64,000 nt of DNA from Pseudodesulfovibrio sp. zrk46 (lineage in GTDB: Bacteria > Desulfobacterota > Desulfovibrionia > Desulfovibrionales > Desulfovibrionaceae). How positions within the stretch are numbered: the first letter of the stretch is position 1; each line of letters begins with the position of its first letter. Where the stretch lies: the NCBI RefSeq assembly GCF_012516435.1, contig NZ_CP051216.1, positions 1,614,001 to 1,678,000 on the forward strand, given 5' to 3'. Of the stretch, positions 15,499 to 22,520 are shown in pieces. Below the pieces are notes generated by a model. It was not told the origin of the DNA. It saw only the letters and a list, made by a program, of their open reading frames with translations, and made no database searches. Made by a program: the position numbers and the translations under genes.

Positions 15499-17463
15499 CT
15501 AGTACTTTTCACGAATGAGTCGGGCAAAGTTTTCGGGGGTGAAGCCGTACTTGTCGGACAGGATCTTACCCGGAGCGGATGCGCCGAAGTGATCCAGGCC
15601 GAGGACAACGCCTTCGAGGCCAACATATTTGTGCCAGAGACCGGTACGACCGGCTTCGGCAGCCGCACGGGCAGTAACCTCGGGCGGCAATACTTCTTTC
15701 TTATACGATTCCGGCTGATCGTCAAACAACTTGGCGGACGGCATGGAGACCACGCGTACCTTGCGTTTGAGTTCCTTGGCGGTATCGAGAGCCAGGGCAA
15801 CTTCGGAACCGGAAGCGATGATGATCAGATCCGGGGTGCCTTCGCAGTCCTTCAGGACGTAAGCGCCCTTGCGGGGGCCGTCCACGATGGCCGGGTATTC
15901 GGCGGGATCGAGAACGGGCAGACCCTGACGGGTCAGGAAGATGGTGGAAGGCTTCTTCTCCTGCTTCAGTGCGATGTCCAGGCAGACGGCAGTTTCGTTG
16001 GCGTCGGCCGGGCGCAGGTCGATCAGTTCCGGGATCAGGCGCAGGGAGCTGATGTGCTCGATGGGCTGATGAGTGGGGCCGTCTTCGCCGACCCAGAAGG
16101 AGTCGTGGGTGAAGACGTACAGAACCGGCAGTTCCTGCAGTGCGGACATGCGGATTGCGTTACGGCAGTAATCGGAGAAGGTCAGGAAGGTCGCGCCGAA
16201 GGGCAGCAGGCCGCCGTGCAGCTGAAGACCGTTCATGATGGCGGCCATGGGGAACTCGCGCACGCCGAAGGCGAGGTTGCGGGAGCCGTAGCCGTTGACA
16301 CCGAAGTCGCCGTAGGTGTCGCGGAAGTTCTGGGTCTGGTTGGACGGATCGAGGTCAGCGGAACCACCGATCAGGGTTGGCAGGGATTCCATGACGCCGT
16401 TCAGGCATGCGCCCCAGGCTTTACGGGTGGCCATGGTCTCACCGGGGGTGAACTCGGGCCATTCGATTTCCAGTTCGGGACGCGGCTTGGTGACGTGGCC
16501 CCACATCTCTGCAAAGGCTTCGTCAGCGCCGAGCTTGGCGTCAACGGTGGTCTGCCAGTCGGCAGCCATCTTGCGCATCTCGTCGAAACGGGACTGGAAA
16601 GCTTCCTTGACGTCGGCGGGGACGTAGAAGTCCTCTGCGGGCATGCCCAGCTTTTCCTTGGTGGCGGTGATCTCCTCGGCGCTCATGGGAGAACCGTGGG
16701 TCTTGTGGGAGCCTTCCAGGGTGGCGGCGCCCTTTGCCATGACGGTGTGGCCGATGATCAGGGTGGGCTGGCAGGTGTTGGCCTGAGCTTCCTTGATGGC
16801 GGCGCGGATTTCGTCCTGGTTGTGGCCGTCTACGTCGATGACCTGCCAGCACATGCCTTCGAACACCTTGCGGTGGTCCATGCAGTCAACTTGGGAACAG
16901 GGACCGGCGAGCTGGATCTTGTTGGAGTCATAGTAGACGATGAGCTTGCCCAGATTCCAGAGACCGGCCAGGGAGGCGGCGCCGAGGGCGACGGGCTCCT
17001 GGATGTCGCCGTCACAGGACAGCACGTAGGTGTAGTGATCCATGACGTCTGCGCCGAGCTTCTCGCGCAGATGGGCTTCGGCTGCGGCGAAGCCTACGGA
17101 AACGGCAAAGCCCTGGCCCAGAGGACCGGAGGTGGCTTCAACGCCCGGGGTCATGTCTACTTCAGGGTGACCCGGAGTCAGGGAGCCGAGCTGGCGGAAG
17201 TTCTTGAGGTCGTCCATGGACAGCAGGCCCTTCAGGTGGAGCAGGCTGTAGAGAAGCATGGATTCGTGACCGGCGGCCAGCACGAAGCGGTCGCGGTTGA
17301 ACCAGTTCGGATCATCCGGGTTGGTGTTCAGAAATTCGGAATACAGGATGGTGGCGAAGTCCGCGGAGGACATGGCACCGCCGGGGTGGCCTGAATTGGC
17401 TTTGGCAATACCGTCCATGATCAGTCCTTTGACCACGGCAATCGTCTTGTCCGTCATATTCAT
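15499..17463 (-). CDS. tkt: Transketolase
   Basis: A 654-residue full-length transketolase. It has the thiamine-diphosphate segment GDIQEPVALGAASLAGLWNLGKL, the N-terminal SGHPGGAMSSADF, and the pyrimidine domain with VGEDGPTHQPIEHISSLR. It transfers two-carbon units between sugar phosphates in the non-oxidative pentose-phosphate pathway. It lies between rpiB (upstream, 25 nt away) and glpX (downstream), an arrangement that gathers sugar-phosphate interconversion in one transcript. AAGGA precedes the first ATG; a second ATG two codons later is possible. Confidence 0.97.
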   Translation of the reverse strand: MNMTDKTIAVVKGLIMDGIAKANSGHPGGAMSSADFATILYSEFLNTNPDDPNWFNRDRFVLAAGHESMLLYSLLHLKGLLSMDDLKNFRQLGSLTPGHPEVDMTPGVEATSGPLGQGFAVSVGFAAAEAHLREKLGADVMDHYTYVLSCDGDIQEPVALGAASLAGLWNLGKLIVYYDSNKIQLAGPCSQVDCMDHRKVFEGMCWQVIDVDGHNQDEIRAAIKEAQANTCQPTLIIGHTVMAKGAATLEGSHKTHGSPMSAEEITATKEKLGMPAEDFYVPADVKEAFQSRFDEMRKMAADWQTTVDAKLGADEAFAEMWGHVTKPRPELEIEWPEFTPGETMATRKAWGACLNGVMESLPTLIGGSADLDPSNQTQNFRDTYGDFGVNGYGSRNLAFGVREFPMAAIMNGLQLHGGLLPFGATFLTFSDYCRNAIRMSALQELPVLYVFTHDSFWVGEDGPTHQPIEHISSLRLIPELIDLRPADANETAVCLDIALKQEKKPSTIFLTRQGLPVLDPAEYPAIVDGPRKGAYVLKDCEGTPDLIIIASGSEVALALDTAKELKRKVRVVSMPSAKLFDDQPESYKKEVLPPEVTARAAAEAGRTGLWHKYVGLEGVVLGLDHFGASAPGKILSDKYGFTPENFARLIREKY

Positions 17464-17488
17464 GATGGTTGTTCCTTATTAGGGATGG

Positions 17489-17929
17489 TTATTTGGAGAC
17501 CGTATCGATGAGGTCGATGCGACGCTGATGGCGGTCGCCACCGAATTCGGTTTCCAGAAATTTTTTGAGGATGGCCAGGGCCAGTCCCTGTCCGGTCACC
17601 CGTTCGCCGAGGCAGAGGATGCGGGCGTCGTTGTGCTCGCGTGCCATTTCGGCGAGAAATTCATTGGTGCAGAGTGCGGCGCGGACGCCCATGCGGTTGG
17701 CGGTCATGGTCATGCCCTGGCCGGTGCCGCAGATGAGGATGCCGAGCTTGGAGTCATCTTCCTTGACCTTGTTCGCGACTTTGGCGGCGAACATGGGGTA
17801 GTCGCAGGAGTCGAGGCCGTCAGGACCTTCGTCTTCTACATTATAACCCCATTCTTCAAGGGTCTTGATGAATACGGCCTTCAGATTGAAGCCGCCGTGG
17901 TCCGAGCCGATAACGATGGTTTTGCCCAC
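17489..17929 (-). CDS. rpiB: Ribose-5-phosphate isomerase B
   Basis: A 146-residue RpiB/LacAB-family isomerase. The active-site features SDHGG (near residue 10) and LICGTGQGM (catalytic Cys, about residue 67) are present, and the C-terminal GGDRHQRRIDLID matches the family. It interconverts ribulose-5-phosphate and ribose-5-phosphate. The start is GTG at 17929, with AGAGG six nt upstream. It is co-transcribed with tkt and glpX. Confidence 0.95.
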   Translation of the reverse strand: MGKTIVIGSDHGGFNLKAVFIKTLEEWGYNVEDEGPDGLDSCDYPMFAAKVANKVKEDDSKLGILICGTGQGMTMTANRMGVRAALCTNEFLAEMAREHNDARILCLGERVTGQGLALAILKKFLETEFGGDRHQRRIDLIDTVSK

Positions 17930-17946
17930 TGTAACCTCTCCCGTGG

Positions 17947-18261
17947 TTAGTCGCGGTTTTCGCGCAGCTTCGACATCCGCTCTTCGCGGTCACGGGCTGC
18001 GTCGTTTTTCAGGGTCTCGATCTCTTCTTTCAGAAAATCGATCTGGCGGAGACTCTGTTCCTTATCTTCCTTCTTCCCTCTGGGCGCTTCAGCGATGCGT
18101 CCGAGCACCCCATATTCCCGATTGAGCTCTTTTTCAAGCCTGCTGATCTCGAAGCGGGTGAGCAGGGATTTGGAGAGCCACTGCATCTCCGCCAGCCAGG
18201 TTCTCAGGCCCAGCTGAAAAATTTCCAGGACAGATTCGTTTCCGTTTCTCGCGTCAGTCAT
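17947..18261 (-). CDS. Small coiled-coil protein of unknown function
   Basis: A 104-residue highly charged protein. Residues 40-100 are a predicted coiled coil with heptad-like leucines (SLRQIDFLKEEIETLKNDA). No domain is recognised. Its ATG overlaps the stop of the lipoprotein gene by four bases (ATGA), so translation is coupled. It sits in the middle of the sigma factor-to-glpX cluster, 17 nt before rpiB. Confidence 0.7.
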   Translation of the reverse strand: MTDARNGNESVLEIFQLGLRTWLAEMQWLSKSLLTRFEISRLEKELNREYGVLGRIAEAPRGKKEDKEQSLRQIDFLKEEIETLKNDAARDREERMSKLRENRD

Positions 18262-19133
18262 GACTTGTCCTCATATACGACAGGAATTTCAGTTTGTTGC
18301 CCGGCCTTGTATCCGTTGTCCAGACGGCGGAGGGTCACACCCTCCGGCAGGGTCAGCGCCATGGACTTGTCCGGCCAGGGCGACATCTTAAGCTCTCGGG
18401 ACTTGATGCGCAAGACACCCTGCTCGCCGTTGCCGGTTGCCAGCGTCAGTCTGGCAGGCAGGGGGCGGGGGCCGTCATCAGTGGGGTATCGGTCGATGCC
18501 GAGATGCCACGTCCGGGCCGAGTCATACGCGTTGGCGGTCCGTCCTTCAAGCATTATCGGACGACCGCCCTCATCCAGCACAATGGAACCGGCGCGCGAA
18601 CCGTGCAAGGTATAGCGGAAACCTTCCTTGGTTCGGGTCACATCCACGAAACCTTCTGGCGTCAATCCTGAGAAATCTCCCATGGATACCTTGGCCAGTT
18701 CGGCCAGAGAGAAGGGGAAGGGCATGCCGAGTCGCGTGGCTCCGAGTACGGGGTTCACATGGGCGTAAGCCGTTTTCTCTGTGGGGTAGAAAACCAGCAG
18801 CCCAGTGTTGTCTTCGCGGATATGGGCGATGAGCTTGCCGATACCTGCTGATACGTCGAGCCGCATGGGACCGCCGTAGTCGCCCCACATGGAGAGCAGG
18901 GTGCGGTTGGTGCGGCGGGTGGGCTCGGTGCGTGTATAATAGAGGGATGCCTTGACCAGCATGCCGCTGGCCTTGGCCGGTTGACAGTAGTTGGCGCGGA
19001 AGAGCTGCCAGACGCCTTGAGGGGCGTCCGCAGTGGGGCCGTTCACCTTCTTGGGGGTGCAGCCAAAGCCTGCCACGAGGAGCAGGGTGGCGGCCAGAAC
19101 CGCCGGGAAGAGTGACCGGATATGACGGATCAT
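18258..19133 (-). CDS. Lipoprotein with LolA/LolB-like character
   Basis: A 291-residue protein with a lipoprotein signal, lipobox LVAGFGC (Cys at about residue 25). The mature part is beta-rich (MRLDVSAGIGKLIAHI, then GLLVFYPTEKTAYAHVNP, then GFRYTLHGSRAGSIVLDEGGRPIMLEGR), as in LolA/LolB-type lipoprotein carriers and related outer-membrane lipoproteins. I would call it LolB-like with caution. The gene overlaps both neighbours by four bases (ATGA junctions), so the TPR protein, this protein and the small coiled-coil protein are made together. A joint role in outer-membrane assembly is possible but inferred. Confidence 0.6.
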   Translation of the reverse strand: MIRHIRSLFPAVLAATLLLVAGFGCTPKKVNGPTADAPQGVWQLFRANYCQPAKASGMLVKASLYYTRTEPTRRTNRTLLSMWGDYGGPMRLDVSAGIGKLIAHIREDNTGLLVFYPTEKTAYAHVNPVLGATRLGMPFPFSLAELAKVSMGDFSGLTPEGFVDVTRTKEGFRYTLHGSRAGSIVLDEGGRPIMLEGRTANAYDSARTWHLGIDRYPTDDGPRPLPARLTLATGNGEQGVLRIKSRELKMSPWPDKSMALTLPEGVTLRRLDNGYKAGQQTEIPVVYEDKS

Positions 19134-20878
19134 AGTGCTTTGAGCTTCTTCCTCACGCTGTCAGCGTTTTTTGAGCGGTATTTGAGGGAGTAATTGTATC
19201 CCTTGATGGCGGCCTTCCTGTTACCCATGGCAGCGGCGATGTCGCCGTAGTGTTCCCATACAGTCGGATCGTCTTCAACGATGTCCACGGCAAAGCCGAT
19301 GTTCTCCCACGCCTTGTCGAGCTGCCCCATGCGGAAATAGACCCAGGCGACAGAGTCGAGGATGAAGCCGTTTTCCGGGTCGAGCAGGGAAGCCTTCTGG
19401 ACCAGCACCAGGGCGCGCTCCAGTTCGCGGTTCTCTTCGGCCAGAGTGTAGCCTACATAGTTCAGGGCGTTGACGTGATCGGGGTGGGCGCGCAGCACCT
19501 GCTCCATCAGTTCAAGGCCTTCGTGACGGCGGCCTTCCTCTTCGTAGAGCATGGCCAGCTCATAGGTCAGTTCCGGGTTGCCCTTGAGGCGGGAGAGGCC
19601 TTCCTTGAGTACGCTTTCAGCGCCATCGCTGTCGCCCGCACCCATGAGCAGGGCGGATTCCAGAATGTAGAAGATGGTGCCGTTGGGGTAGAGCTCCTTG
19701 CCCATGTGCGCAATGCTCAGGGCATCCTTTTCCTTGCCCATGGCGTTGTAGAGCTGCGCCTTGAAGCGCAGGGCATGGGGGTAGAGGCGGTCGTCTTCCT
19801 TGACCTTGGACAGGTAACCGAGCGCCTTGTCCTGATCCTTTTCGCCTTCGTTGGCGATGACGGCCTTGTAGAAATAGTATTCTGCCGGGATTTCACCGTC
19901 GCTGGTCAGCATGTCCAGCACGGTGGAGCCCTGTGCGTAAAATTCGTCGTTGATGAACATGAGGGCCGCGTCGAGAATGAAGGACTTGGACGGCGGGCCG
20001 CCAAGGGCCAAGTTCATGGCGCGGGCAGGGTTGTTCAGCTTGAGATTCAGGTTGATCAGGCGGAGACGCGCTTCAGGGAACGGGTCGCCCTGATCGAGGA
20101 TGGCGGTGTAGGTTTTTTCCGCGGACACGTAGTCCTTGGTCAGTTCATACTGGTAGGCCAGCTCCACCATGGCTTCGGTGAAGCGCGGGTCCATCGTGAT
20201 GGCCTTCTTCAGGTTGGCGATAGCCACCTTGCGCATGCCCAGGTTCCCCTGCACGCGGCCCATGGCATAAAGGGTGTCAGCGGTACGCTTGTCCGCAGGG
20301 ATCTTTTTGAGCTCGTCCAGCGCCTCGGCATTCTTGCCTGCATCCATCAACATCTGGCCCAGTCGTTCGCGGGCCTGAATGTCTTCGGGGTGGCGGTAGA
20401 GATAGTCGTCCATTACATCGATGGCTGCATCGGTGCGGTCGTCCATGATGTAGGAGTTGGCGAGGTAGATGGTCAGGACCTGGTTGTCCGGGAACTGGGC
20501 CAGGCCTTGCTTCAGTGCAGAGCGGGACTTGGCCACGCCGCTTGGGTCATTCCAGAACAGGGCGGCCTTTTCCAGATAGAGCTGGGGCGTGGGCGCTTCC
20601 TGCAGCAGTCTGTTCAGGGCGATTTCGGCGCGTTCTGCAATCTTGTTTACGTCTTCATTGCTCAGCGTGCTCTGTTTGCCTTCGGCAGCATGGCGCTGGA
20701 GGCGTTGCAGCTGATCCTGATAGACCAGATAGTCGTAGTTGGCCTGCGCCTCGGCGGACAGGGGGTGCGGTTTTGGCGCAGCCTGTCTTGCGGTACAGGC
20801 CGGGAGCACGGCCATGAAAAGGCAGAGCAGCAGGGCGGCTGCGGCATGGGTGGAGAAAGGCCGATTTGTGCGTGGCAT
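19130..20878 (-). CDS. TPR-repeat lipoprotein
   Basis: A 582-residue protein with a lipoprotein signal (LLLCLFMAVLPAC, Cys near residue 28), followed by about twelve tetratricopeptide-type helical pairs. Examples are ADTLYAMGRVQGNLGMRKVAIANLKKAI, NALNYVGYTLAEENRELERALVL and TVWEHYGDIAAAMGNRKAAIKGY in the C-terminal part (the first and last quoted here only by their key segments). TPR lipoproteins usually scaffold envelope complexes. It follows the sigma factor gene by 13 nt and overlaps the next lipoprotein gene by four bases. The target complex is unknown. Confidence 0.82.
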   Translation of the reverse strand: MPRTNRPFSTHAAAALLLCLFMAVLPACTARQAAPKPHPLSAEAQANYDYLVYQDQLQRLQRHAAEGKQSTLSNEDVNKIAERAEIALNRLLQEAPTPQLYLEKAALFWNDPSGVAKSRSALKQGLAQFPDNQVLTIYLANSYIMDDRTDAAIDVMDDYLYRHPEDIQARERLGQMLMDAGKNAEALDELKKIPADKRTADTLYAMGRVQGNLGMRKVAIANLKKAITMDPRFTEAMVELAYQYELTKDYVSAEKTYTAILDQGDPFPEARLRLINLNLKLNNPARAMNLALGGPPSKSFILDAALMFINDEFYAQGSTVLDMLTSDGEIPAEYYFYKAVIANEGEKDQDKALGYLSKVKEDDRLYPHALRFKAQLYNAMGKEKDALSIAHMGKELYPNGTIFYILESALLMGAGDSDGAESVLKEGLSRLKGNPELTYELAMLYEEEGRRHEGLELMEQVLRAHPDHVNALNYVGYTLAEENRELERALVLVQKASLLDPENGFILDSVAWVYFRMGQLDKAWENIGFAVDIVEDDPTVWEHYGDIAAAMGNRKAAIKGYNYSLKYRSKNADSVRKKLKAL

Positions 20879-20891
20879 GTATGTCCCGTGT

Positions 20892-21974
20892 TTAGTCGTG
20901 TTCCAGAACCCAGTCCTGGGAAAAATCCTTGACCTTATCGGTCATGAATTCACGTATCTTGACCAGCAGGCGCGCCTCGATCTGGCGTACCCGTTCGCGT
21001 GTCACCCCGAATTGCTCGCCGATTTCGCGCAGGGTGATGGGATCGTCCGACAGCAGTCGTTCGTCCAGAATAGCAACTTCCTTTTCATTGAGCGAGGGCC
21101 GGATTTTCTTGATGTTCTCCAGCAGCAGGTCAACGATCTGGTCCGAGGCGAGGGTGTCCTCTACACCCGGTCCCAGCGAAGGCAGGAAGTCCATGCGTGT
21201 GGCGTCGGAATCTTCACCCAGTGGCGTGTTCAGCGACATGTCATTCTTGGACAGACGCTGATCCATCTCTTCGATTTCCGATTCGCTCACGCCCAGCGAC
21301 TTGGAGAGCGCCTCGGTGGTGGGATCGAATCCCATGGCCTGCAAGCGCTGGCGTTCCTTGTTCAGGTTGTAAAAGAGCTTGCGCTGGGTCTGGGTGGTAC
21401 CCACCTTGACCATGCGCCAGTTGTCCATGATGTACTTCAGGATGTACGCCTTGATCCAGAACGCCGCGTAATAGGAGAATTTGATCCCCTTTTCCGGGTC
21501 GAACTTGGTCACGGCCTTGAGCAGGCCCACGTTTCCTTCCTGCACCAGATCCAGTGCGTTCTGCATCCAGCGGCGTTGGAAGTCCATGGCGATCTTTACC
21601 ACCAATCGCAGGTGGGAGGACACCAGCTTGAAGGCCGCGTCCTGATCGTTTTCGTCCTGCACGCGCTTGGCCAGCGCATACTCCTCGTCCGGTTCCAGCA
21701 TGGGGAAGCGGGCGATCTCCTTGAGATACATCTGAAGCGGATCGCGAATCCGGACTTCCTTGGAAGTCGGCTTGGCAAAGGCCGGTAGCAATGACTCCAG
21801 AGGTTCGGTGGTGGCCGGCGGGTTAATCGGCACAGCACGCGAATCCTTGGCTTCGTCTACGATCTCGGCTTCGTCTATGACCGGCTCATCGATCTCGTCC
21901 TCCAGTTCGGAGTCAAGGTCCTCGGGTTCTATGACCTCAGGTTCGATGGCAGTGTTGCTTTCGGTAGATGGCAT
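20892..21974 (-). CDS. rpoH: RNA polymerase sigma factor, RpoH (sigma-32) type
   Basis: A 360-residue group 3 sigma-70 factor. The first 75 residues form an acidic extension rich in Glu and Asp. Region 1.2/2 follows with DPLQMYLKEIARFPML, then region 2.3-2.4 (FSYYAAFWIKAYILKYIM) and the RpoH-box-like QRKLFYNLNKERQRLQ. Region 4 holds the helix-turn-helix TLREIGEQFGVTRERVRQIEARLL. The RpoH box supports a heat-shock sigma call over RpoS. It is the first gene of a tight cluster with a TPR protein, two small envelope-related genes and sugar-phosphate enzymes. The acidic N-terminal extension is unusual compared with enterobacterial RpoH (about 285 residues). Confidence 0.85.
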   Translation of the reverse strand: MPSTESNTAIEPEVIEPEDLDSELEDEIDEPVIDEAEIVDEAKDSRAVPINPPATTEPLESLLPAFAKPTSKEVRIRDPLQMYLKEIARFPMLEPDEEYALAKRVQDENDQDAAFKLVSSHLRLVVKIAMDFQRRWMQNALDLVQEGNVGLLKAVTKFDPEKGIKFSYYAAFWIKAYILKYIMDNWRMVKVGTTQTQRKLFYNLNKERQRLQAMGFDPTTEALSKSLGVSESEIEEMDQRLSKNDMSLNTPLGEDSDATRMDFLPSLGPGVEDTLASDQIVDLLLENIKKIRPSLNEKEVAILDERLLSDDPITLREIGEQFGVTRERVRQIEARLLVKIREFMTDKVKDFSQDWVLEHD

Positions 21975-22132
21975 AATATCTTGTGTCGGGCTTTTTGTTC
22001 GTCCCGGTTCAATACTAATAATAAGAACAAGGAGACGACATTATAGTTTTTGGTAATCCTTTTCAATGTTTTTCAATTCAGCAACCATGTGCAGAGAATT
22101 GCATGGCTCCTCGGCTTCGCATAGCGGGGCAT

Positions 22133-22212
22133 CTGCGGCGTTGCCGGGCATAATTGAATGCTCGATCTAGCGCTGCTACGCCTTTGCTTCAATTGCGCCC
22201 GTCGCCTTGCAG
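22133..22212. repeat. Imperfect 80-nt inverted repeat (REP- or miniature-element-like)
   Basis: Left arm 22133-22158 and right arm 22188-22212 pair as CTGC..GGCG..CGGGC..AATTGAA with small internal loops. The centre holds a smaller palindrome (TAGCGCTGCTA). It has no T-run, so it is not a standard terminator. It could be a repeated extragenic element or a structured RNA. Only one copy is seen in this window. Confidence 0.4.
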
Positions 22213-22458
22213 TTACACCACTATCGCTAGCTTGGCGGCGGTTAAGTGTCTTATGTATAAGCCGTTTTCTCGTCGGCGCAATGGGTGGGGCGTGAGTTTT
22301 ACCTATTGGTAATAATGGCGTTTGTTGTGTGGATGTGGTCGAGTGCTTTCGTGAAGCGTGAGTAGATGTCTTGATGTGGCGACAGGTGCAAGATTCTGCC
22401 CTTTCAGGTGGCGTGTATGCATAATCGAAAATACTTGCATTTCGCCACAACTAAGACT

Positions 22459-22478
22459 ATATCAAGACATCTTGATAT
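22459..22478. promoter_or_regulatory. SahR-like operator before metH
   Basis: ATATCAAGACATCTTGATAT is a perfect inverted repeat with 9-bp arms and a 2-nt centre, 42 nt upstream of the metH start. Its form is like the palindrome described for SahR, the ArsR-family S-adenosylhomocysteine sensor that controls methionine-cycle genes in Desulfovibrio. The name is from memory of that motif; the palindrome itself is plain. Confidence 0.65.
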
Positions 22479-22520
22479 ACGAATTCAGCAGTCCCGGCAG
22501 GGATGTTTAGGAGAATAGAG

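Larger units (their letters stand above)
21975..22520. other. Long intergenic region between rpoH and metH
   Basis: A 546-nt gap between divergent genes. It holds an 80-nt imperfect inverted repeat (22133-22212), two small palindromes (CTTAT-GT-ATAAG at 22250 and TTACC-TATT-GGTAA near 22299) and the SahR-like palindrome at 22459. Base composition is lower in GC than in the genes. I see no credible coding frame. Confidence 0.6.

Noticed and set aside
22073-22450. 125-codon minus-strand frame in the rpoH-metH gap
   Set aside because: Low-complexity, arginine- and threonine-rich translation across a structured non-coding repeat, with no start signals.
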